Assembly: GCA_947179245.1 (NCBI GenBank)
Contig: CAMXBD010000011.1
Location: 1-39,900, forward strand
Direction of reading: 5' to 3'
DNA from: an uncultured Lachnospiraceae bacterium
GTDB taxonomy: Bacteria > Bacillota > Clostridia > Lachnospirales > Lachnospiraceae
Length of the DNA: 39,900 bases
The translations under genes were made by a program, and so were the position numbers. Below the pieces are notes generated by a model. The model was not told the origin of the DNA, made no database searches, and saw only the letters and a program-made list of their open reading frames with translations. Position 1 is the stretch's first letter. The number at the start of each line of letters is the position of its first letter. This document shows, piece after piece, positions 1-6,672 of the stretch.

Positions 1-187
1 GATAAAAGATAAGACTGTACTTGTTATTGCTCACCGTATGCGTACTGTAATCGGTGCGGATAAGGTTGTCGTGCTTTCTGATGGCAGAGTTGCAGAACAG
101 GGAACATCGGAGGAACTGATGAAAACCGGAACAATTTATCCCCATATGTATAAACTCCAAACGATTAGTCAGGATTGGGGAATATAA
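1..187 (+). CDS. ABC transporter ATP-binding protein, C-terminal fragment
   Basis: The window opens inside this gene. The reading frame beginning at base 2 gives 61 residues and ends at a TAA at 185-187. It contains the H-loop region of an ABC ATPase (VLVIAHRMRTV), the D-G-R-V-A-E-Q-G-T segment and the following E-E-L-M. These are the last conserved parts of the nucleotide-binding domain of ABC exporters in which the membrane and ATPase domains are fused. The missing upstream part should hold the membrane domain, Walker A and signature motif. The substrate cannot be told. A strong hairpin follows 35 bases after the stop, so this is the last gene of its transcript. Confidence 0.85.
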   Translation, partial: IKDKTVLVIAHRMRTVIGADKVVVLSDGRVAEQGTSEELMKTGTIYPHMYKLQTISQDWGI

Positions 188-221
188 CATAAGTACCGAA
201 TGGATTATCTGTCCTTTATGT

Positions 222-261
222 AAAAATAGCAGAGCCAATGAAATGTGGTTCTGCTATTTTT
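222..261. terminator. Bidirectional intrinsic terminator
   Basis: A 15-base stem, AAAAATAGCAGAGCC at 222-236 and GGTTCTGCTATTTTT at 247-261, pairs almost perfectly around a 10-base loop. The A/T-rich ends give a T-run in both directions. It probably ends both the ABC exporter transcript from the left and the mntP transcript from the right. Confidence 0.85.
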
Positions 262-303
262 CAAATTACTAAAGTTCTAAGAAATCTTCGGCATCTGCCC
301 TGT

Positions 304-885
304 CTATATCCCCGCAATAAATATTTCCAAACCAATCACCATCAGTATCACGCCGCCCAATATAGTTGCTCTGCTTGAAAATCTGGTTCCGAATTTTTTA
401 CCGATTATCAGACCCGCCATACAAATTACAAAGGTTACAGCCGCAATAATGAGTGCACATACAACAGCCATGATCAAACCGTATTCTGCAATCGTGAATC
501 CGACCGATAACGCATCTATGGATGTTGCCACCCCTTGTATCAAAAGGGCTGCCAAACCGACTTTTGGCTTTTCACTTCCCTCATCTTGATTTTTTATTCC
601 TTCCGTAAGCATTTTACCGCCTATGAAAAGCAGTAAAATCAACGCGATCCATGGAATAAATTTCTCAAATACCGTAAAATATCGAATGGCAATATGCACA
701 CATATCCATCCAGTCATCGGCATGACAGCCTGAAAAAAAGCAAACACGCCTGCAATCCCACACATCTTTTTCTTCTTCATGTACGGTTCATGCAGTCCGT
801 TCGCAAGCGAAACCGAAAAAGCATCCATTGCAAGTCCAATACCAAGCAGTACGCTGTTAAAGAAAAATAAGACATTCCATTCCAT
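304..885 (-). CDS. mntP: Putative manganese efflux pump MntP
   Basis: A 193-residue polytopic membrane protein of the length expected for MntP. It has the two-fold repeat typical of the family. The first half carries AMDAFSVS (residues 19-26) and the second carries TSIDALSVGF (about 121-130), with membrane-embedded aspartates D21 and D124. About six hydrophobic segments are visible. MntP exports Mn(II) across the cytoplasmic membrane and protects against manganese excess. The start is supported by an AGGAGG site a few bases upstream. The gene sits alone behind a yybP-ykoY manganese riboswitch and a leader terminator, which independently supports the assignment. Expression should rise when manganese is plentiful. 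Confidence 0.93.
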   Translation of the reverse strand: MEWNVLFFFNSVLLGIGLAMDAFSVSLANGLHEPYMKKKKMCGIAGVFAFFQAVMPMTGWICVHIAIRYFTVFEKFIPWIALILLLFIGGKMLTEGIKNQDEGSEKPKVGLAALLIQGVATSIDALSVGFTIAEYGLIMAVVCALIIAAVTFVICMAGLIIGKKFGTRFSSRATILGGVILMVIGLEIFIAGI

Positions 886-921
886 CTTCTGTTCCTCCTA
901 AACGAAAAAATACCTATTACA

Positions 922-958
922 TAAAAAAACCAAGTACAGCCTTGAAAACTATACTTGG
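922..958 (-). terminator. Riboswitch expression-platform terminator
   Basis: On the minus strand the RNA reads CCAAGTATAG, a loop TTTTCAA, then GGCTGTACTTGG followed by seven T. This is an intrinsic terminator between the aptamer and mntP. It is the expected OFF structure of a transcriptional riboswitch, relieved when the aptamer binds Mn(II). Confidence 0.8.
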
Positions 959-975
959 ATATATTTAAAAAAAAT

Positions 976-1085
976 CAGACTCCATGTATAGTTTCTGCTA
1001 TACATGAGTCTCGCAATTTAAAACAAGCCAGACCAGAAGGTCAGTATGTTGACTTGCTACGATATACGCTTGCTACTCCCTCATG
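976..1085 (-). promoter_or_regulatory. yybP-ykoY manganese riboswitch aptamer
   Basis: Read on the minus strand, this leader has the conserved parts of the yybP-ykoY family in order: GGGAGTAGC near 1081-1069, GTCAACA, then a TGACC...GGTC stem, and GCGAGACT leading into a long stem (CATGTATAG / CTATACATG) closed by AGTCT. The two conserved loops form the Mn(II) site in characterised members. It lies directly upstream of mntP, a classic target of this class. Confidence 0.9.
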
Positions 1086-1102
1086 GGAATTTTATTGATA
1101 AT

Positions 1103-1131
1103 ATATTATCATTAGATGCTATATCTGTCAA
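1103..1131 (-). promoter_or_regulatory. Promoter of the riboswitch-mntP transcript
   Basis: On the minus strand a perfect TTGACA (1131-1126) is followed by a 17-base spacer and TAATAT (1108-1103). The predicted start of transcription, near 1096, lies about ten bases ahead of the aptamer. Confidence 0.75.
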
Positions 1132-1188
1132 AGGATTTTTCTCAGTATTTGCCTCTTTTTGCTTCTTTTTCCAGTTCGTAAATATCCC

Positions 1189-1217
1189 TTGCTTTTTCTC
1201 TTATCAGGATTCATAAT
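1189..1217 (+). promoter_or_regulatory. Possible promoter for the GNAT gene
   Basis: TTGCTT (1189-1194), a 17-base spacer and CATAAT (1212-1217) precede the acetyltransferase gene by about 50 bases. The elements are only moderate matches. Confidence 0.35.
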
Positions 1218-1268
1218 TTCTTATAGATAACATTAAATTACAATCAGAACTTGAGGAGTTAATTTTCA

Positions 1269-1688
1269 ATGAAAGTATCAATTTACGAAAGTTTTCCGAA
1301 CTCTGCAAAAGAAATCAGGGAAGAAGTTTTCATAAATGAGCAGGGATTTCAAAATGAAATTGATGAGATAGATGACACCGCCACACATATTGTAATGTTT
1401 AACGAAGTTGAGTCTCCCGTTGCAACCTGCCGTGTGTTCTGGAATACAGCCATAAACGAATATACGCTTGGAAGGCTTGCTGTTGTCAAAGAATACCGCG
1501 GTCAAAATATCGGTTCCGCCATAGTCAAAGAGGCGGAGAAATATGTGCAGCAAAAGGGTGGCAAAGCTATAGTTCTGCACTCACAATGCCGTGTTGCCGA
1601 TTTTTACAGCAAAATAGGATATACGGCATTTGGAGATATAGAGAATGATGAGGGCTGTCCTCATATCTGGATGAAAAAAACTCTCTGA
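1269..1688 (+). CDS. GNAT family N-acetyltransferase (ElaA/YjcF-like)
   Basis: A 139-residue single-domain acetyltransferase. The N-terminal EEVFINEQGF resembles the start of ElaA/YjcF-type GNAT proteins. The acetyl-CoA pyrophosphate-binding motif is visible in E-Y-R-G-Q-N-I-G-S-A-I-V (about residues 76-87). The C-terminal part A-D-F-Y-S-K-I-G-Y is the usual GNAT motif B. It transfers acetyl from acetyl-CoA to an amine that cannot be deduced. A GAGGAG ribosome site lies about 11 bases ahead of the ATG. It stands alone, between the mntP riboswitch and a convergent unknown gene. Confidence 0.85.
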   Translation: MKVSIYESFPNSAKEIREEVFINEQGFQNEIDEIDDTATHIVMFNEVESPVATCRVFWNTAINEYTLGRLAVVKEYRGQNIGSAIVKEAEKYVQQKGGKAIVLHSQCRVADFYSKIGYTAFGDIENDEGCPHIWMKKTL

Positions 1689-1790
1689 AGGAACTATACA
1701 ATGTCATAGGAATAATCGTATCTATCGTTTTACGCACAGGAATAAAAATGTATGAAAAAAATTGCATCAAAGCATATCACAGTATCTTTA

Positions 1791-2528
1791 CTACGCCCTT
1801 GCAGAAAACCCCGACACAATAGATACCGGCATTCCCAAAGCCGCAGACATAAGTTTCTGTGTGACTCTTCTTACATCTGCACCGTCAGCGGATACGGTAA
1901 ATGTGTCTTCTTCTGCTGATTCTTCCGCCTGTTTTTCAAGAGCTGCTTTCTTACTGGCACGTTTTTCTTCTGCCTTTTCTTCCTCTGCCTTTTGTTCTGC
2001 CTGCTTTTTTGCCAGTTTTTCTTCCTGCTCCTTTTTCTCTTTCGCTCTTCGCTCGGCGTTCTCTCTGGCAATTTTCCCATCGGGATCATTCGTACACCCG
2101 CTCATTGCGGTGATGTTGCCATTTTCATCAATGAAATATGCCGTATAGGTCACTGTCGGATTCCCCGGCATTGTTTTTGTGAAATCTTTAAGTGATTTGA
2201 CACAATCCGGAATCGCCGCCAGATTTTCTTCCAGATATTTGGCTTTCTCCGGATTATTTGCACATTTCTGAAGAAAGGCGGGTGATACGGAAACTGTCGT
2301 AGGGATTCCTTCCATTGAAGTTGTACCTGTATTCATATAGCTGTATTTTTTCTGCAGGGTTCTGATATATTCCGCTACACTCCTACTTGTCGTACTATTT
2401 GTGCTGTTTGCCTTACTGTTCACCTCTGCACTACTTCTCTCTTCTGCCTTGTCAGCACCAAATGAATTGCCTGTACCAGATATGATACCTGTATAATTAT
2501 CATAAGATTTTTCAACTTTAGTTGACAT
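1791..2528 (-). CDS. Unknown protein with charged coiled-coil tail (possibly DUF6033-like)
   Basis: A 245-residue protein without signal peptide or membrane segment. Residues 1-50 are polar and rich in S, T and N. Residues about 50-140 look folded, with a Y-I-R-T-L-Q-K-K-Y start, S-V-S-P-A-F-L-Q-K and N-P-E-K-A-K-Y-L-E. The layout recalls the clostridial DUF6033 family, though I hold this loosely. Residues about 150-210 are a long run of E, K, A and Q that should form a single helix or coiled coil. A good AAAGGAG site precedes the ATG. The gene is convergent with the GNAT gene and divergent from the BlaI-like gene. No function can be assigned. Being cytosolic and rich in coil, it may act by binding partners. 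Confidence 0.75.
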   Translation of the reverse strand: MSTKVEKSYDNYTGIISGTGNSFGADKAEERSSAEVNSKANSTNSTTSRSVAEYIRTLQKKYSYMNTGTTSMEGIPTTVSVSPAFLQKCANNPEKAKYLEENLAAIPDCVKSLKDFTKTMPGNPTVTYTAYFIDENGNITAMSGCTNDPDGKIARENAERRAKEKKEQEEKLAKKQAEQKAEEEKAEEKRASKKAALEKQAEESAEEDTFTVSADGADVRRVTQKLMSAALGMPVSIVSGFSARA

Positions 2529-2655
2529 AACACATTTCTCCTTTTATAGTTTATTCTCTCATCTTTTTCTTTTCTACTCTTCTTATCGTGCTTTCCTGTC
2601 GCATTATATATAGAAATGACGCAAATCACACCGTTTTGGACATGAAATTTTCCTA

Positions 2656-2684
2656 TTGACATCGCGGACTATATAGTGTAGTCT
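2656..2684 (+). promoter_or_regulatory. Promoter of the BlaI/BlaR-like operon
   Basis: A perfect TTGACA (2656-2661), a 17-base spacer and TAGTCT (2679-2684, four of six consensus bases) lie about 105 bases ahead of the repressor start. The -10 overlaps a dyad (2667-2683), as expected for a repressor-controlled promoter. Confidence 0.6.
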
Positions 2685-2717
2685 GTGATTATAAACATAT
2701 AGACTACAGCAAGTAGT
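2667..2717. promoter_or_regulatory. Probable BlaI-type operators
   Basis: Two inverted repeats are present: GACTA-N7-TAGTC at 2667-2683, over the -10, and ACTAC-N5-GTAGT at 2703-2717, just after the predicted transcription start. A further GTAGTCT...AGACTAC pairing links them. The ACTAC/GTAGT half-sites resemble those of BlaI/MecI/CopY repressors, and the next gene encodes such a repressor. Autoregulation is inferred. Confidence 0.6.
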
Positions 2718-2790
2718 ATCTCGCAAACATAATACCTTGGGACTAACGTGCCAAAAAGCGCTTAAATCAACTTAAGAAAGGAATCCATCT

Positions 2791-3153
2791 ATGGCAGAAA
2801 TACAATTAGGGGTAATCGAAGCCCGTTTTGCAGATATGATCTGGGAACACGAACCCGTCACCTCTTCCGAATTGGTGAAACTGGCGGCGGAAACTTTTGC
2901 ATGGAAAAGAACGACAACCCACACCGTCCTGAAACGACTGTGCGACAAAGGATTATTTGAAAATAACAGCGGGACAGTAACCAGCCTGATCTCCCGCCCT
3001 CAGCTTCACGCCATGCAGAGCCGAAAATTTGTGGAAAATACCTTCGACGGTTCTCTTCCCGCTTTTATTGCCGCTTTTACAAAAGATAATTCACTGACAC
3101 CGGAAGAAGCCGCTCAAATACGTGCAATGATTGATCAGGCAGAGGAGCGATAA
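2791..3153 (+). CDS. BlaI/MecI/CopY family transcriptional repressor
   Basis: A 120-residue winged-helix repressor of normal family length. The N-terminal half carries the DNA-binding domain: I-M-W/A-D-M-I-W-E-H region, then S-S-E-L-V-K-L, and recognition helix T-T-T-H-T-V-L-K-R-L-C-D-K-G-L. The C-terminal half (about 75-120) is the helical dimerisation domain. In known systems the repressor is cut by the partner metalloprotease BlaR1/MecR1 when the sensor detects its signal. The gene has an AAGAAAGGA ribosome site and is followed after two bases by the BlaR1-like gene, so the two are translated from one message. Operator dyads lie upstream. Confidence 0.9.
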   Translation: MAEIQLGVIEARFADMIWEHEPVTSSELVKLAAETFAWKRTTTHTVLKRLCDKGLFENNSGTVTSLISRPQLHAMQSRKFVENTFDGSLPAFIAAFTKDNSLTPEEAAQIRAMIDQAEER

Positions 3154-3155
3154 AA

Positions 3156-4634
3156 ATGGCTATGATTTTTATAAAACTGTTCAACATGAGCATTACGGCT
3201 GGCTGGCTTATTCTGGCAGTAATTGCACTTCGTTTTCTTCTACGCAAAGCGCCTAAGTGGCTGCCATGTATATTATGGGCATTCGTAGCTGTTCGCCTGA
3301 TCTGTCCGCTCTCTTTGGAGAGCGCGTTCAGCCTGATACCGAGTTCAGAAACACTAAGTCCGGATGTTGTCCGATACTCATCGGAGCCTGCAATCGACAG
3401 CGGCATTCCAGCTATTGACGATATGCTCAACCCAACGATTAGCGGGACTTTTGCACCCGCACCCGGTGTCAGTGTTAATCCGCTGGATATCTGGGTGTTT
3501 GCGGCAAGTATTCTATGGATGACTGGTCTTATCGTCATGCTTGGAGCCGCTCTCGTGAGTTATCTGCGGATATATCACAGAATACATGAAGCAATACCTT
3601 TACAAGACCATGTATGGATCTGTGATGCCGTAAGTTCTCCTTTTATTCTGGGAATCATAAAACCTCGAATCTACCTTCCTTCCGGTATGGATGAAAAACA
3701 GATGCAATTCGTACTCGCCCATGAGCAGGCGCACTTAAAAAGAGGCGATCATTTCTGGAAACCGTTTGGTTATGTACTATTGGCGGTATACTGGTTTCAT
3801 CCGCTGGTATGGGCAGCATATACTCTATTTGGTCGGGATATTGAGTTTGCCTGCGATGAAAAGGCGGTCAAAGACTTGAGTTTTGACGACAGGAAATCTT
3901 ACTGCCATGCTTTACTTTCCTGTAGTATGCCCAGCAGGATGAGAGTGTCTTATCCTCTTGCTTTTGGTGAGGGACGGGTGCATGAAAGGATTAAGCTTGT
4001 TTTGCATTACAAAAGACCTGCATTCTGGGCTGTGACCGCAGCGATTGCTGTGTGTGCAACAGCTGCGGTATGCTTTTTGACTGACCCCAAGGCCGATATA
4101 CCTGTTGAGAACGCAGATGTATCATACAGCGATGGCATAGAAGCACAGGACTCACTGTATGATGAGGAAGAAACAGAACCGGCATTCGGTGAACTAATTT
4201 CCATAAACCTTGCGGAATCATCACCTGACCCACAGGCTATGTTCAGTACGTTTGGACTTTCTATCCATCTGCCGGCAAATTCAAACTGGATACAGAATAC
4301 TGCATACATGCAGCCGGATGAAAATCATATGGAAATCGATTATCACGATACTATTCTGGATGCCGACTGCACACTTCTGGCAGTCAGAGACGGAATACCG
4401 GCTCTACCCGATATTGTGTACGATGAAATATTAGAGGAAACATGGCAGGGTACTACTTCCGCAGGACAGATCGTTTATATCAAAGTGCAGCGTTCTGCTG
4501 ACGGTACACACCTGCTTGCCACATGGGACTATGAAGAGTATCAGTTTGCTCTTTTGGCAGATGTACCCGCAGAAACAGACGATATCGGTGCGATTCCCAA
4601 AGCAATGCTTAATGTTATCAGCAATTTGGAGTAA
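3156..4634 (+). CDS. BlaR1/MecR1-like M56 peptidase sensor with non-PBP outer domain
   Basis: A 492-residue membrane protein. N-terminal hydrophobic segments (about 10-30, 36-52, 112-135) lead into the M56 zinc protease domain. This has H189-E190-Q-A-H193 as HExxH, and A-C-D-E235 as the probable third ligand. Further membrane segments lie near 205-220 and 286-308. The last 180 residues, which should be outside the cell, lack the serine beta-lactamase/PBP motifs (SxxK, SxN, KTG) of true BlaR1. They look like a small beta-rich ligand or stress sensor. Its likely job is to sense an external signal and trigger cleavage of the upstream repressor. The ribosome site lies inside the end of the repressor gene. 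The inducer is unknown. Confidence 0.88.
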   Translation: MAMIFIKLFNMSITAGWLILAVIALRFLLRKAPKWLPCILWAFVAVRLICPLSLESAFSLIPSSETLSPDVVRYSSEPAIDSGIPAIDDMLNPTISGTFAPAPGVSVNPLDIWVFAASILWMTGLIVMLGAALVSYLRIYHRIHEAIPLQDHVWICDAVSSPFILGIIKPRIYLPSGMDEKQMQFVLAHEQAHLKRGDHFWKPFGYVLLAVYWFHPLVWAAYTLFGRDIEFACDEKAVKDLSFDDRKSYCHALLSCSMPSRMRVSYPLAFGEGRVHERIKLVLHYKRPAFWAVTAAIAVCATAAVCFLTDPKADIPVENADVSYSDGIEAQDSLYDEEETEPAFGELISINLAESSPDPQAMFSTFGLSIHLPANSNWIQNTAYMQPDENHMEIDYHDTILDADCTLLAVRDGIPALPDIVYDEILEETWQGTTSAGQIVYIKVQRSADGTHLLATWDYEEYQFALLADVPAETDDIGAIPKAMLNVISNLE

Positions 4635-4723
4635 CAGTTCCAGTAAGATAACCTTTTATTGCTTTCATACATGGAAACGGATATACTATAACAAAGCGGA
4701 CAAATCAAAAGGAGACGCATGTT

Positions 4724-6436
4724 ATGGCAAGAACAGTAAGTATCGGCAATCAGGATTTTGAATCGATTCGCCAGTCGGGATATTTCTATATTGATAAGAC
4801 AGATTTCATTCGGGAATGGTGGGAAAATGGCGATAGTGTAACGTTGATCACGAGACCACGCCGCTTCGGTAAAACCTTGAACATAAGTATGCTGTACCAG
4901 TTTTTTTCTGTTGAGTATGCCGGAAGAGCTGAACTCTTTGAAGGACTCTCTATATGGCAGAATGAAAAATACCGCAAAATGCAGGGCTGCTATCCGGTCA
5001 TCTCACTTAGTTTCGCCAAAGTCAAAGAAAACACGTTTCCTAATGCCCGGAAAATGATATGCCATATCATCACAAGTTTATATAATCAGTATGATTTTCT
5101 GTTAAGCAGTGAGAAACTGAGTGAAAAAGAAAAGGATTTTTTCCGAAAAGTTTCGGCTGATATGGATGATTATGCTGCCGCCGACTCCCTGAACGCTTTG
5201 TCACATTATCTAATGAAGCATTATGGCAAAAAAGTAATTATCCTTCTGGACGAATACGACACTCCCATGCAGGAGGCGTATGTAAACGGGTACTGGCAGG
5301 AAATGACAGCTTTTATACGAAGCCTGTTTAACTCCGCCTTCAAGACAAATCCCTGTCTGGAACGCGCTCTTATGACCGGAATCACAAGGGTCAGTAAAGA
5401 ATCTATCTTTTCTGACTTAAATAATCTTAAAGTAGTCACAACTACTTCCGAAAAATATGAGGATTCTTTTGGTTTTACAGAAAAAGAAGTCTTCGCATCC
5501 CTTGATGAATTCGGCTTATCTGATCAAAAACAGCAGGTAAAACACTGGTATGATGGATTTACTTTCGGAGAAAAGAAAGATATTTACAATCCATGGTCTA
5601 TTATTAACTTTCTTGACGAAAAGCAAGTAGCTCCTTACTGGGCAAACACCAGCTCCAACAGCCTTGTTGGCAAACTGATACGCGAAGGAAGTAAGAATAT
5701 CAAAGAAATCTTTGAGAAGCTGCTGCGCGGGGAATCTGTCTGCACAGAAATCAATGAACAAATTGTATACAATACGTTAGACGATGACGAGCAGGCAATC
5801 TGGAGCCTGCTACTTGCCAGCGGCTATCTAAAAGTAAAGAACTATACAACCCATACCTCGGAATTTGGTGAATGGAAACAGGAATACGAACTGGAACTTA
5901 CGAATTTTGAAGTAAAGGCAATGTTCCGAAGCATGATAAAGCAATGGTTTGGCAGTGTAAAATCGGATTATAACGATTTTATCAAGGCTCTACTACTAGG
6001 TGACGTAAAAGCGATGAACACCTATATGAACAGGGTGACATTGGAAATATTCAGTTATTTTGATACGGGAAGAAGAGCATCTGTAGATGAACCGGAACGT
6101 TTCTACCATGGCTTTGTACTCGGACTGATGGTTGAACTTACTGACAAATACCTTATCACATCAAACCGGGAAAGCGGCTTCGGGCGTTATGATATCATGC
6201 TGGAACCCAGAACAGTGTCCGGTGCAAATTCCGCAACGCTTCAAAACGATGCTATTATCATAGAATTTAAGGTTCAGGATGATGAAGAAGCCAATCTGTC
6301 CGATACGGTACAGAATGCCCTCCGCCAGATTGATGAAAAGAATTACCGCGCGAATCTTACCGCCAAAGGCATTCCGGAGAACTGTATCCGGACATACGGC
6401 TTTGCCTTCTGCGGTAAAAAGGTGCTGATAGGATAA
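4724..6436 (+). CDS. AAA-like ATPase with C-terminal PD-(D/E)XK nuclease-like domain
   Basis: A 570-residue protein of the 'AAA-ATPase-like plus PDDEXK_9' architecture (formerly DUF1703), common and often multicopy in Clostridia and Bacteroidetes. Residues 20-26 carry F-Y-I-D-K-T. A P-loop variant PRRFGKT is at 45-51. Walker B, V-I-I-L-L-D-E-Y-D, is at 171-179. The C-terminal domain shows R-Y-D-I-M-L-E-P followed by A-I-I-I-E-F-K-V, matching the D...ExK core of PD-(D/E)XK nucleases. Its role in the cell is not established. A nucleic-acid-directed or defence role has been supposed for the family. A clear AAAGGAG site precedes the ATG. It lies 89 bases after the BlaR1-like gene on the same strand with no terminator seen between, so it may be co-regulated. 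Confidence 0.88.
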   Translation: MARTVSIGNQDFESIRQSGYFYIDKTDFIREWWENGDSVTLITRPRRFGKTLNISMLYQFFSVEYAGRAELFEGLSIWQNEKYRKMQGCYPVISLSFAKVKENTFPNARKMICHIITSLYNQYDFLLSSEKLSEKEKDFFRKVSADMDDYAAADSLNALSHYLMKHYGKKVIILLDEYDTPMQEAYVNGYWQEMTAFIRSLFNSAFKTNPCLERALMTGITRVSKESIFSDLNNLKVVTTTSEKYEDSFGFTEKEVFASLDEFGLSDQKQQVKHWYDGFTFGEKKDIYNPWSIINFLDEKQVAPYWANTSSNSLVGKLIREGSKNIKEIFEKLLRGESVCTEINEQIVYNTLDDDEQAIWSLLLASGYLKVKNYTTHTSEFGEWKQEYELELTNFEVKAMFRSMIKQWFGSVKSDYNDFIKALLLGDVKAMNTYMNRVTLEIFSYFDTGRRASVDEPERFYHGFVLGLMVELTDKYLITSNRESGFGRYDIMLEPRTVSGANSATLQNDAIIIEFKVQDDEEANLSDTVQNALRQIDEKNYRANLTAKGIPENCIRTYGFAFCGKKVLIG

Positions 6437-6439
6437 TCA

Positions 6440-6591
6440 CTTTTTATGAGTAGACAGAATTCCTTGAAGAATGTCCTGATTGGTTCACATCCGTCTATAT
6501 TTTTGACCAGACATGAGAAAAAGGGATAATCCAGATCCGGCACAATCACACCAACGCCGGCTTCTTTTGCCACGTCATTAATACTTGCCAT
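6440..6591 (-). pseudogene. Remnant of a LacI-family regulator
   Basis: A good AAGGAG site and ATG at 6591 open a frame that starts M-A-S-I-N-D-V-A-K-E-A-G-V. This is the first helix of a LacI-type DNA-binding domain. It then jumps directly to G-V-I-V-P-D-L-D-Y-P-F-F-S-x-L-V-K-N-I-D-G, which in intact LacI proteins begins the ligand-binding domain about 45-50 residues later. After I-D-G-C similarity is lost. The open frame runs on into the end of the neighbouring ATPase gene on the opposite strand. The gene has therefore lost most of its HTH and almost all of its sugar-binding domain, and cannot encode a working regulator. Confidence 0.7.
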
Positions 6592-6672
6592 GGCTTTTAC
6601 TCCTTACAGTTTCCCCTTACCGCACATCTTCGTAATGTGTCCACATCCACCTAGAGCTTTGCTGCCGCTTTA

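Noticed and set aside
1762-2148. 128-residue open frame on the plus strand rich in S, A and F
   Set aside because: It is the antisense of the E/K/A-rich coiled-coil gene at 1791-2528. Its composition is the mirror of those codons and it has no ribosome site.
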